DNA of 64,000 bases from Xiphydria camelus (Eukaryota > Arthropoda > Insecta > Hymenoptera > Xiphydriidae): assembly GCA_963678675.1 (NCBI GenBank), contig OY783197.1, forward strand, positions 10,784,304 to 10,848,303, in the 5' to 3' direction. Every line of letters begins with the position of its first letter. Position 1 is the stretch's first letter. The notes beneath the pieces were generated by a model. The model worked only from the letters and a program-made list of their open reading frames with translations, did no database searches and was not told where the DNA came from. A program made the position numbers and the translations under genes. Below, one piece after another: positions 33,501 to 44,500 of this stretch.

Positions 33501-33831
33501 TGCGACTCCGACAGCACCCGATCGTTAAATATCACCGAACTTAGGAAAGCTTTAAAATTAGCATTACATCTACAGCCGAAAGAATCGGATGAAATATTTC
33601 ACACCGTCAACATCGAGAGTAACAACGACAAGGTAAAATTAGGTAAGTCTTTCCAGGCAAAAAATACAATTCTGCATCCAATTCGTATATAAACTACTAG
33701 ATCCCAATGATTATCTTTTTCCGACAATCGTTTCGAGTGCAGAAGATGTCCTGGATGTTTTAAGCACGCATGTGGACTTCGCGCACTGCTTTACTAAAAA
33801 CTCTGAGACGTGCAGAAAGAAGACCACTTGA
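24589..33831 (+). CDS. LPCAT: lysophosphatidylcholine acyltransferase (LPCAT1/2-like), 5' end missing
   Basis: Nine exons join in phase: 24589-24803, 30319-30431, 30605-30759, 31065-31202, 31299-31424, 32103-32250, 32344-32442, 33498-33642, 33743-33831, giving about 409 aa. The first part has the acyltransferase motif HSTFID (H-x4-D), then NPFIG, then [12 protein letters not shown] across the first junction, [10 protein letters not shown] and [14 protein letters not shown]. These are motifs I-IV of the AGPAT/LPCAT family, which re-acylates lysophospholipids in the ER and at lipid droplets. Two EF-hand-like loops follow ([12 protein letters not shown], less regular; [12 protein letters not shown]). 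The last residues are KKTT, a KKxx ER-retrieval signal. Relatives are about 500-540 aa, so roughly 100 N-terminal residues with the membrane segment lie in exon(s) I did not find. The first exon begins with one base of a split codon after CTGCAG. The gene converges on RELCH. Confidence 0.9.
25940..26080 (+). pseudogene. PHD-like C-terminal fragment of a pogo-type transposase
   Basis: 46 codons ending at TAG 26078-26080: a Lys-rich stretch, then [18 protein letters not shown] and YICDFC. The Cys/His spacing matches the end of PHD-type fingers found at the C-terminus of many insect pogo/jerky-like transposases. No DDE domain is left in front of it. Confidence 0.5.
26288..27130. mobile_element. 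843 bp TIR element nested in the pogo-like relic
   Basis: GGGTAAAGTCGGGAGAGAT ... ATCTCTCCCGACTTTACCC with TA at both borders. The subterminal sequence repeats GGTGAGATGGCGCA/TCTCACCCGC-type motifs. A run of 15 C lies near 27081. AT-rich, with no convincing ORF. Confidence 0.8.
28213..28445 (+). pseudogene. CYTB: nuclear mitochondrial insertion, cytochrome b fragment
   Basis: Read with TGA as Trp, 28213 onward gives GNNIVQWIWEGFLINN. After a one-base frameshift near 28275 it continues with [13 protein letters not shown] and [14 protein letters not shown]. These are the conserved stretches of insect mitochondrial cytochrome b around the third haem-ligand helix and the following loop. The frameshift and nuclear surroundings show it is not functional. 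The very high AT content fits a mitochondrial source. It lies inside the 3.8 kb transposon in LPCAT intron 1. Confidence 0.85.
28739..29829. mobile_element. 1.1 kb foldback element ended by CAGGGTGTCCG
   Basis: Arms of about 440 bp are nearly identical inverted copies (CAGGGTGTCCGTAAAGTATG ... its complement), meeting at a short unique middle about 29200-29380. TA at 28737-28738 and 29830-29831. No transposase; ORFs at 28694, 28734 and 29667 are arm by-products. Confidence 0.9.
30825..31036. mobile_element. MITE in LPCAT intron 3
   Basis: Arms TGTTCACGGATTTGATCC..GACTGGGC / GCCCAGTCTCGCAGCAGATC..GAACA. Its GC content contrasts with the intron. It shares layout and the ACTGGGC motif with 31855-32050. 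Borders are approximate. Confidence 0.55.
31604..31775. mobile_element. MITE in LPCAT intron 5, first
   Basis: Arms of about 23 bp: CACTCACGATACTGCGGCG and CGCCGCAGTATCGTGGGTG. Internal TACAATTTCGTTGGA/CCAATTTCGTTGGA repeat. No ORF of note. Confidence 0.6.
31855..32050. mobile_element. MITE in LPCAT intron 5, second
   Basis: Arms TATTATATCGACTGTTTAC..GAGACTGGGCGTGG and CCACGCCCAGCTTAGCGGC..CGATATAATA, about 50 bp with mismatches, ending about 50 bp before exon 6. Related in layout to 30825-31036. Confidence 0.65.
32443..33497. other. LPCAT intron 7, no other feature
   Basis: AT-rich, with a donor GTCAGT and an acceptor TCTCTCAG. Short AAAATTT(A/T)TGAATTTTTGTGGAA-like stretches recur about 32890-33030. 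No gene or transposon ends recognised. Confidence 0.4.
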
Positions 33832-35541
33832 GAGTGCATTTGTGACGCTGGCAGCAACTCGACCAAGGTGCTTCTCGATCAAGACGACAAGAATCTCATT
33901 TAACGAACTCCGCATGAATTGAAATTGAGGCGACGATTCATTATGGAATTCGTGGGACCAGTGTCGAAGTACCAGTTCATGACCGATCGTGGAAAAGATG
34001 AAGCGAATTATTCTGCGCCCTTCGCGAATCCGAGATGAGTACACGTTCAGACGGTCGTTATATTCGTCCCAACTGCGCGTATGTCGATATAAAGTCATGT
34101 ACATAGCGATCTAACGTTTCTTTTATGACAAGTATTGAAAAAAGATGTATGTACCTATAGAGAGTTTTTACGACGAACTTGAGCGTGTGATTTTTACGTT
34201 GAGAGAATATGTACCGAAAGCTGATGCATATAAACCGCGACGTAATCAAGAACGCAAGATTTGGTCATCATCGAGAATAAACATATTATAAAATTTATTC
34301 ATTATGTAATAACAATTAATTTCGTGCTATTTAGTATTTAATATTTATATACACATATAAAAATGGAACATTTGGTCATGTAATACAACGGATCACGTAT
34401 ACCTATATCTATTATGTACATATTGTACGTATTTATATGGAGATGTAGCTATGTATAAGTAAAAGTAAAATATTTTCAGAAGAAAATTCAAAATTCGATC
34501 CCTCGCGCGATTTCATATAAAAACGCGCATCGCGAAATACTTTTAAGTACATTCGTGGAAATTAAAACAGTAGCACCCCAGTGTATCATATCGTATTTTG
34601 GTCTACAAAAGTAAGGGTAAAAAACCTAATATTCGACAAACAAATGTCACATAGAACAACACCAACGATCACCTATTATTCACAACCAACGTTTCGAAGG
34701 ACCTCGCAATTATCGAGGTGTTGTCATTTTGTTAGTATTCTTCAAGAGCAAGATTCGATAAATATCATAATATGTTAATTGCGTATCGTCTTCAATTTCG
34801 CAAGACTACATTTTCTTTTCATCGATATACACTTTTATGTAGGTACTTAATATTCGGTTCCAAACCGTCTCAAGCCAAATGACAAATTTTTGAGCACAAC
34901 TCTAATCAAATCTTTCCTTCGGTTTAGATCCGAATGTACAACATAGCATTCCCTCGTATGCTAGAGAGGTTGCGACAAGGCACACTTTTCAATACCTATA
35001 CATCATAAATTTCAACTTTCTATTCACAATTCGCATTGTTTCGTATCCAATTAGGGGTAATCATAATATCTCATTTTAGTGGTAATTGTCTCCTTTGAGA
35101 ATTATCGTCTAGATCGAAACAAGGAATTCGTTCTATATGCGTTCGTTAAAATAGACGGCGAATGCATAATACAGCCGAAAATCTACACGTAGCTAATAAT
35201 TAAAACACTGTAAATGACTAATTTTGTCAGTGCGCATAGGTAGATTTACCTTCACTCGTGGCTAGCGTCTAAAAAGAAAGTGTTTGTTACACGTCGAGAG
35301 AAAGACACGCTATTACTTGCGGTGGCTGTATCGCGTAATCGCAAAAATGTGCACAAGTCTCTCGTCGGCTCGAATATCGAAAAAAAAAAGACGAGACGAA
35401 TAATTCTAGGTGAATGTCGAGTCGATATTACTGACATCGGCGAACTTTTGATTTGATTAAAGACGAAGATCTGCTGTAAAAAATGCCTCTTTCGTATGTA
35501 CATAATTTCGACAGAGGTACGATACCAATTGAAATAGATTC
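33832..35541. other. convergent intergenic region between LPCAT and RELCH
   Basis: Presumed 3' UTRs of both genes. No ORF with family support; ORFs at 33760 (-), 34058 (-), 34581 (+) and 35252 (-) have no recognisable domain. No obvious transposon ends, which makes it the cleanest long stretch of the window. Confidence 0.45.
34276..34281 (+). promoter_or_regulatory. possible LPCAT polyadenylation signal
   Basis: AATAAA about 445 bp after the LPCAT stop codon, on the coding strand and followed by AT-rich DNA. It is chosen only by position; other AT-rich variants nearby could serve. Confidence 0.35.
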
Positions 35542-38500
35542 CTACTTTTTTCTAAAAATACTTGGCATTCCTGACGAAGTGCTCTTCTGCTGAAACATCT
35601 TGCTCATCCGTTGGCGCATGTCCTCAACGCCCTGTCCAACGTTGACCGATGCCATGGATAACGAGAGGCCGGAACTGGCCGACGACGATCTGCGAGCAAC
35701 GGACGGATAATTAAGACGATAAGTTTCCTGAAAATCTCTCGCGATGGTCGCTTACCTTTCCATTGACTTTGGAGGATCCTGCCGAGATTCAGCTTCCTTC
35801 AAGAAAGACCGCACGACTTCTCTTTGTTGCGGTATAACTTGCACGACCAGCGCGTCAAGGTACTTAAGACCGGGCAATAAAACGCCGTTCACACATTGAC
35901 TACTGAGCGGACAGTAAACCAGAACGGAATAGACGTCGACCAAAGCGCCGGCGAGATCAATCTTATGCCTCTGTTGGAGTGCCGATGCCGTTATGGCGGC
36001 CAGTTGAGTTGCTATTACTGTCAACAAATGCATGTAAGCATTATTGAAATTTCACGCAAACTTTCGAGCATACGTGGTTAATAACTGTCTACGTACCATC
36101 TTCAATGTAGTTCTGCGGACAATGAGGAGCAATGGCGGCGAAGGTCGAGACCAGGGAAACTGCCAGAGGCGAGGGAATGCCTTGAAACTCCCTGGCGATA
36201 GTCTCCAACGTTAGGCGACCCTTGTCTCTCACTTCTCTAACGCCGCATTCGGTGACGAGGCGACCGAGGGCCGGTATGGCGGCGGCTCGGACCAGTCTAC
36301 GATTGATATACATTTTAATTGTACACGACTTTTGTCAGCAGAAAAAACGACATAAAATGTTTGCTCACAAATCGGAATCACTGGCCAATGTTACAATCGC
36401 TGGCGCGATTCTGGCGTTAGTCAAGCGATCGGAGACGTGGGCTATGAGAGCGCTGAACAACGTAACCGTTGTGCACCGGACGCTGGATCTTTGATGGACG
36501 ACGCCTTGAAAATTAGAAGGGCACTTTCATTGAAATAAAAAATCATAGACATAATAAAATACTCTGGGGCTATGGAAGTAATACTAACCGTCCCACAGAG
36601 CACCGAGGACGTGCTCTTGCATATTCTCCTGATGGCACAATCGAACGACCGCCACTTGGAGGCTGGCAATGCTCGCGCCGTTCATAGATAGCGCCATGAT
36701 GAATTTCTTGAGCGATTTCACCACCTGCGTCGCATCTATTGTGGAGAGGACGATCAAGTAGGCTGGGATCAACGTTAAGTTCATCGCTCCTTTATCTGAA
36801 GTCAGCGTCATCAGCTGCGTTTCGAGTTCAGTCATGTGAGGTACGAATACTGTTTGAATCTAGACAAAAAGACGGCAAATGATTGAGGGTGACAAATACG
36901 GCGCAAGTAGATCACGAGCCTCGATTGAGGTTCGGCGTCAATGACTAAATCGAAGCGCCCGTCCGACGACGAGACTTGAGAGGCTATACCGAATGTCGCA
37001 CGGGAAACCGATCAGGTGGGGGCCTTCTGAATTTCTCTGAATTTGACTTCGGCAGTGCAATTTATGAATCACTCGAGCACCGTCCAAGCACTGCCGAAGT
37101 CGAATTCAGAGAAATTCAGAAGGCCCCCGCCTGATCGGTTTCCCGTGCGACATTCGGTATATACTCCGCGAATAGTTTGTACCTGTACAAGAGGTATTAA
37201 TTTCTCAGGAAATACAGCCTCTCGATAAGCAATAGTTATTTTCGTTATAAGGCGTGAAGCGCTGTTATTAACGAGTGTGAAGTTTTCCAACCACACGAGT
37301 TAAAACGGCGCGAAACGCTCTTATAACGAATTCTATTTTTTGTTACTAAGTGTAAAATACGAGGTTGATGGGGTTGAGGACGCCCGTGAAACCGAGTATT
37401 TGGCACTGAGTGACAAAAAGATACTTTTATTACGTCATTGCAGGACTAGGATTCTATTAAGCCTGCATAAAGATCATTCTGTATGTTCTACCCAGAGTTA
37501 ATAATTCGTGAAATATCGGCTCATGTAATATCTCGTGACAAATTTCCATCATCGTCGTCGTCGTCGTTTAGGTTGAAAGTAGGCACGAAGTTCTGTATAC
37601 GTCTACACGATTCTCCGATAGAGGTCAACACGGCTCGGCAGCAGTCATACAACAAACCGGAAGAAATTTAGGAGTGACGCGTATTGGCGATTTCCACTAC
37701 CGATGGTGGCACCACAGTAGTTATGCAAATGGCCATCCTATTTGGGTTCATTTTGTAAACAGCCGCACAGCTGTAGTCTGTTACTGGTGTTTTTGCGCTC
37801 TTCTCAACATTTTTGTTATATTACATTACTATTATTAGAATATGCCGTGTTTAAAATTAAAGACAATATTTAATTACGGGAAGTGTAACGCAGGTTCGAA
37901 GAACTTCTGTGAAGGCGAAGAAGTGTTCCAAGCAAAGCACGTGATTTTGTGTGGAACTGTGGCTGAAGAAAAATATGAATCTTCGTGGACAATTTATGCT
38001 CTAGTGCTGCAAACATCAGCTTTGTCTTCTCCGCCACACACAGTTACTGGTTCCATACCAAAGATGCAAACCACACGTCATGCAAAAGCCACGTTGTTTA
38101 CATCTGGAACCCAAATAGACTAGTTCCAGATTCTGCCACCAGATGTCATGTTCGATAATGGAATGTGGGGACTATGCCACATAAGGAGAGCAAATCGATG
38201 GATCGTGAAATAAACTTCGTTTATTGAACAAAGAGCACAAAGAGCATACACGTGGTCGCGTCGCGAGAGAGACTCATGCCGACTATGTACTCTCCTGACT
38301 ACACCTCTTCTCCGCGTGGAGCGCTAGCGGTGCGAGCCCCCCCCCCCCCCCCCCCAAGTGGAGAGTTGGTGGCTGGAACTCTCCGTCGCTGCTCCATGGC
38401 TGAACATAACCTTCCTCTTGCCTGGGTACGTTCGTGGCGCCTGGTCGGGCGCTGCTAGCTGTTGACTGGTTGTAGGTTGTTGGTTTTCGATGGCATCGTC

Positions 38501-41500
38501 AGTGGCAATGTGAGCTGGCTTCAACCGTTCAACGCTGACGTTAGGTTTGTTCCTGCAGGAGTCAGAGACTGTCAGCGGACGTCAGGCGCATGCGCATTAA
38601 GATTCTATGCGTTCCAGCAAGAAGTACGTGACAGTCACTGATTCCAAATCCGCTGTTCCAGCAGGAGTCAGACGAGTTTGCTGACAGTCAGAAAAGTTTG
38701 CGGATTGTCAGGAAACTTTTAGTCCGACGCAGACGTACTAGCTGCTCGTATGAATGAGGGCGGGTTTTACAAACACAGTATAAACGCAGTATAGCGCTAT
38801 ACTGATAATAACCAGCACGCAAGCGTTTTACACACACACACACACACAAGTATGGTATAAGGCTGGAATAGGAGAAATGCATTAATCCAAAATAACTGTT
38901 CTAATTTGTTGTAGGATATTGTGTACACCCTGGCCGAAGTAAAACTGCCCCCCCCCCTCTCTTAATTTGTTAATTGTCATTTTTACTGTTCAAAAACCGA
39001 ATCCATTATTTCTGCTATAGATGTTGATGCTAATGTTAGAAATTTGAACGAGTAATTAATATATAGGGTACCTATAATAGAAACATTTTGCAAAAGTAAC
39101 CAGAAGAAGAATCCGTGGCCCCGGGTGTACACCCGGGTTCACGGATTCTGAACATAATGACTTTTCAAAATGTAATTTTAAAACGTAACAGCCAATTAGC
39201 AATTAAATGTCAAACTTTCATTAGCTAATGCGGCTTTTGCCCTGGCTAATGAAAGCATGATAATTAATTATTCATTGGTTAGTATATTGAAATATGACAT
39301 TTTGAAAAGTCACTATGTTCAGAATCCATGAACCCGGGTGTACATGGCAAGCCCAGTATCAGATTTACACGGTCATCTATGGAATCCGTTATTTCTCCCC
39401 TTTACAATCTGACTTAATATTCCATGTATAGCTGTATTTATTAAGCTGGCCACTGCGGGGATGGCTTACTCCGATCTGTCCGGCAATTAGCCTTCCATGA
39501 AGGACGTGGGATTGTAAGTATAGTCTGTTAAGTAAGAGCGTGTACGGCGTTATTCATGAAGACATTATTCAACAATGTTTCTTTCGACATACATACGTTT
39601 GATATGGTCCAAGGCAATGCACAATTTGGTTAATAATGAGTTCAATCACCACCATCGATTATTGCTTGGCATCTCCGAGGCATACTATCCATCAAATTTT
39701 CGGCGTATTTACGTGGAAGTGCCTTCCAAATGTGTCGAATTTCTCGGGATAGCTGCTTCACAGTGAAGACACGTTTTCGTCCAAGCTTCTGCTTGTTTAT
39801 GAAAACGTGTTCACTGTGAAGTAGCTATCCTGAGAAATTCGACGCGCTTGGAAGGCACTTCCCCGCGAATACGTCGAAAAATGGGTGGATACTATGCCTC
39901 GGGGATGCCAAGTGATTGTCGATGGTGGTGATTGGACTCATTATTAACATAATTGCGCATTGCCTTGGAACATGTCAAACGTATGTATGTGGAAAAAAAC
40001 ATTGTTGAATAATTTCTTTACGAATAATGCCATACACGCTCTTACTTAACTGATTGTACGTTTGCAACCCTTGTTCGCCAAGCCGTATTACCTTTCTATT
40101 CCTTGTACCTGAGTTTTCATCCATATTTTTGTTACACTACTAGTAGTGTATAAAACAAAATAACAATAACCTTAGTCGAAAATTAAAAAGGTTAGGTTTG
40201 CTCTCTTCTAAAATTAATTACTGTCGTCACCACTAGAGTACAGTGCGTTCGGTGTTCCAACAGAAATCCCTGACTAGTCAAAGTACGCACATGCGCACTA
40301 CGTACAAATCACCAACTGTCATGGATTAGTCACGGATTCTCTGCAGGAACAAACCTGTTGCTGTCTCTTCCGTTTACTCGGATGGTAAAGACCCGGTCAT
40401 CGATTCGCTTGATGACTTCGTAGGGTCCTGAATACGGCTGTTCGAGAGGTCGTTTGACGTGATCGAGCCTCAGGAAGACGTGAGTACAGGTGTACAGGTC
40501 CCTGTAGCAGAAGGTTTTCTGCTTACAGTGGTGCGCAGCTGGTACCGGCTTGATATTCCTAATATGTTGTCTAAAGCCCTCTAGGAATAAGTGTGGGTCC
40601 TCTGGAGGGTCTTCGTTCGTGAAGAATTCTCCAGGGATCCTTAGTGTTGTACCGTAAAGGTATTCGGCCGGTGACGCTCGCAGCTCTTCCTTGTAGCACG
40701 TCCTCAATCCTAACAGAACTGTTGACAGAACCTGCGTCCATTTTTCTGTAGCGTGGCATTTTATTGCTGTTTTTAAAGTGCGGTGCCAGCGTTTTATCAT
40801 GCCATTTGCAGGAGGGTGAAAAGCGGTGGTTCTGATTCGCTTTCCGCCGACTAGTTTTGACAGCGCCGCAAACAGCGCGCTTTCAAATTGCGTTCCCTGA
40901 TCGGTAGTAACAATTTTTGGCGTGCCGAATCGGGCAATCCAATGAGTGAAGAAAGCGTTCGCTACAGTTGGTGCTGTGATGTCCTGGATTGGGACGGCTT
41001 CGGGCCACCTGGTGAAACGATCGACCATGGTGAGTGCGTATTTGAATCCCTGTTACTCTGGCATTGGTCCTACCAGGTCGATGTGGACATGGTCAAAACG
41101 TTGGTCGGGTTCTGTGAATTTCGCTGGCTACACATGGACGTGGCGACCAATCTTCGATCGCTGGCATGCGATGCAGTTCCTGGCCCAGAGCGTTATATCT
41201 TTGTTCATCGACGGCCAGACGTACCGCTGGGCGATGATCTTCCCAGTAGCGCGTCCGCTCGGATGTGAGAGATTGTGGAATGTTTCGAAGATTTTACGGC
41301 GAAGCTGTTGAGGCACGAATGGGCGTATATCCGTCGTAGAGACGTCGCAGTAAATGGCCTGGTGGCCTGGACCGTGTGTGAGTTTGCGTCATTGATGAGA
41401 TCTCTTAGCTCGGGATCCTGTGACTGGGTTTGCGCCAGTTCTTCGAAATCGATGGTTGTAGGCATTCTGAAGGCGTCGATGCGTGAAAACGCGTCGGCGA

Positions 41501-44500
41501 CTTCATTCGAAGGGCCTTCGATGTAGCGGATGTCTGTGGTGAACTCGCTGATGAAGGAGAGTTGCCTCAGCTGCCGTGGTGACGCTTTGTCTGAGCGCTG
41601 TTGAAAGGCGTAAATGAGTGGTTTGTGATCTGTGAAAATCGCAAATTTTCTTCCTTCTACCCATTGTCTAAAGAATTTGATAGCTTCGTAGATCGCTGTT
41701 AATTCACGATCATACGTGCTATAGTTGCGTTGCGCTGGCGAGAGTTTCTTCGAAAAGAACCCGAGAGGTTCCCAGTCGTTGTTGTTGACTCTTTGTTCCA
41801 GAGCGGCGCCAATTGCGGAACTCGACGCATCGGTGGTTAGACGGAGTTCGGCTGCCTGCACCGGATGGGCTATGATAGTAGCGTCGGCGAGCTGCTGTTT
41901 GATGTTCTCGAAGGCTGCCTCTGATGCAGGTGTCCATGAAACGGGTCGCTTGTCGTTCTTCTTGGACTCCTTAAGCATGTCGTTCAATGGTGCTTGAACG
42001 GTAGCAGCGTTCCTGAGGTGTCGGCGATAAAAGTTGATAGCGCCGATGAAACGTCTGAGCTCAACAATTGTTTGAGGTTTTGGAAACTCTTGCAGCGCTT
42101 TGATGCGCTCTGTGAGCGGCTATGAGCCTCTAACTGATACTTGGTAGCCCAGGAACTGCACGCTTTCTTTCCCCAGTACGCATTTTTCCGTGTTAAGCAT
42201 AGACCGAATTTTACTAACCGCTGGAAGACGGTGTCGAGATGGCGTTCATGTTCCTCTTCAGATGTCGAGGCGATCAGCAGGTCATCGATGTAGGCGAATA
42301 CAAAATCCAAATCGCCAACGACTTCGTGAATAAATTTCTGGAAGGTTTGAGCTGCATTTCGGAGCCCGAATGGCATGCTTGTGAATTCAAACAAACCAAA
42401 CGGGGTAATCACTGCGGTCTTCTGGATGTCGTCTTCGGCTATCGGGATGTGGTAGAATGCTTTGCGCAGATCCAGCGTGCTGAAGATCGTCTTGCCTGCC
42501 AAATTGGCGGTAAAGTCCTGGAGAAGGGCCACTGGGTAGCGATCAGGGATCGTCTGCTTGTTAAGTCTCCTGAAATCGCCGCATGGTCTCCAATCCCCAT
42601 TCTTCTTTTTTGCCATATGGAGGACTGGCCCATGGACTCGTAGAAGGCCTAGCTAGACCTAGTTCAATCATGGCTCTGAATTCCTCCTTGGCGGCCTTGA
42701 GTCGATCAGGTCTAAGTGGCCTGACTCGCTCAGTGCACGGGGGTCCAGTAGTGTTGATGAAATGTTTGGTTGAATGAACAGCTGTCGCAGTGTTTGATGG
42801 ACTTCCAAGAAGTGTCGAATACTTCTTGAGAATCGTTCAATATTTGCTGTTCTGATCGCTGATTGCGGTGATGGAGTTGATGGGTGCTGGAGCCATCAAA
42901 CCGGTGCTCGAAAGTCCGGTATCTCTGCTGGTGATTCATCCATTCTTGAGATCGACGATTAGTCCGTGGTGGTGGATCAAGTCAGCGCCAATAATGGGAT
43001 ATGGCACATCGGCTTTACAAAAGGTCCATCTGAGTGGGCGTCGTAAACCGATGTTGATCGTCAGCATTTTTTCGCCGTACGTTTTAATTTTAGTGTTGTT
43101 GGCGGCATATAAAGTGAGTGTTCCTTGTCTTGCCTTATCCTTGAGCGTGGCCGGGATGACCGATAAATCCGCGCCGGAGTCGACCAAAAACTGGTAGTTG
43201 GAATACGTGTCGAGAATGAAAAGTCGGCGAGGAGCGTCTTGGCCACCGCTAATCGCCGAGTCTAGTGGCGAGTACTCGCGTTTCCCTGGTTCTGGATGGG
43301 GATAGGGTACGAGCAGGGTATTGTACACCTCGTTGCGTTGTCACCAAAGCGCTTGTGATAATAACAAACGTCATCGTTCGCTTGCGGATTGCTAGCAAAT
43401 GTGCGCGTCGCACCGCTCTGTAAACGATCGCGCCTGCTGCGGGAATAGTTGCGTGAACGACGCTGTTTTGCTGAGCGGGCAACCTCGTCCAGTTTAGCGG
43501 CTAGGTCTTCCATTCTAGCGCTTAGTTTTTCCTGATTAGTGCTAAGATTGCCTAGTTGGACACTGAGGGCGTCGACCTTCCGAGCAATGTCGTCGTTGTC
43601 CCTCGATGAAATTGGCATGACTTGGTTGTTGTCCCTCGTGGGTATTGGCATTGCTTGGTTATTGTCCGTGCTTACCGCTATGTCTGCGATGCGGTCAGCT
43701 AGGCGCGCCAAGGCCTCTAATGCGAGGCCATCGGCAGCGGTGAGCGCCACTTGGATGTGAGCTGGCAAGCGGTCCATCCATAGCGTCTTAATTACAGCAT
43801 TGTCTAACAGATTACCTCCGAGGCGGTTGATTTCCGCTAATAGTTCTGAGGGGCGCTTACAGCCGAGCTCGAGCCCCGAGACGAGCGTCCTTATGCGCTT
43901 TTCTTGTGAAAGCGAATAGTGATCGAGTAAGGCAACGAATTGAGACTCGATAGCGGTGAACCATAGACCAACCTTCTTGTCCCAGAATGGTGGTAGTTCT
44001 CCCCTTTCCGTCGCGTATACTTCGTCCTCTTGATGTGCGACTGGCTCCTGGTTCCGTGGATCGCCGGCTTCCTGACGACGTAGTGCATCGGCGTTCTCGG
44101 CGTCTCGTGGAGGAGTCGGCGAACGGTTAACCGGCATGGCGTATTGGCGTTCCATTTTCCATACGGACTACGGGCGCACGCGTCCACTTACACTGGTTTC
44201 TTTCTCCAAATCATGTCGGGGTCACCAATCTTATGTGGGGACTATGCCACATAAGGAGAGCAAATCGACGGATCGTGAAATAAACTTCGTTTATTGAACA
44301 AAAAGCACAAAGAGCATACACATGATCGCGTCGCGAGAGAGACTCATGCCGACTGTGTAGTCTCGTGACTACACCTCTTCTCCGCGTGGAGCGCTGGCGG
44401 TGTGTGTCGGGTCCCCACAGAAATCGCCAACAACGGGTCGATCCTTTATTCGTGATCATACTTATAACCAAACAGCACGAGTTGATAAAATGTTTAAATA

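Larger units (their letters stand above)
38543..40356. mobile_element. 1.8 kb TIR element in Gypsy pol, 3-bp target duplication
   Basis: Perfect 16-bp inverted repeats AGGTTTGTTCCTGCAG ... CTGCAGGAACAAACCT, flanked by GTT at 38540-38542 and 40357-40359. Removing it with one GTT makes the pol tail continuous in frame. A TTCCAxCAG(G/A)AGTCAG-like motif recurs at the left side. A 3-bp duplication is typical of PIF/Harbinger (usually TWA) or CACTA types; no transposase remains. It contains a CACCCG MITE and a foldback element. Confidence 0.8.
38324..43328 (-). pseudogene. Gypsy pol (protease-RT-RNase H-integrase), broken
   Basis: Protease with DSGA lies about 43155-43175. Reverse transcriptase has YIDD near 42285. 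RNase H starts near 41800. Integrase shows an HHCC-type region (about 41150-41290) and catalytic Asp positions near 41020 and 40905, but the expected Glu position near 40795 reads Lys. Frameshifts lie near 42620 and 42175, an in-frame stop near 41060, and the C-terminal tail (38324-38540) is cut off by an 1.8 kb insertion. The frame overlaps gag by about 65 bp, consistent with ribosomal frameshifting in the ancestor. Confidence 0.85.
38164..44419 (-). mobile_element. Ty3/Gypsy LTR retrotransposon, inactive
   Basis: The order on - is LTR, gag, protease, reverse transcriptase, RNase H, integrase, LTR, which is the Gypsy order. The flanks GGAA and GAAA join cleanly in the element-free copy at 54957-55442. 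About 1.8 kb of its length is a later insertion (38543-40356). I see no envelope-like ORF. Lesions listed under pol make it immobile. Confidence 0.9.
37684..44430. mobile_element. SWIM-type non-autonomous element split by a Gypsy insertion
   Basis: The left end is TTGGCGATTTCCA at 37684, the right end AAATCGCCAA at 44430 after the Gypsy element. About 490 bp belongs to this element. The uninterrupted inverted copy at 54957-55442 shows the original continuity. It encodes a SWIM-protein-like fragment (37842-38123) on +. Confidence 0.7.
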
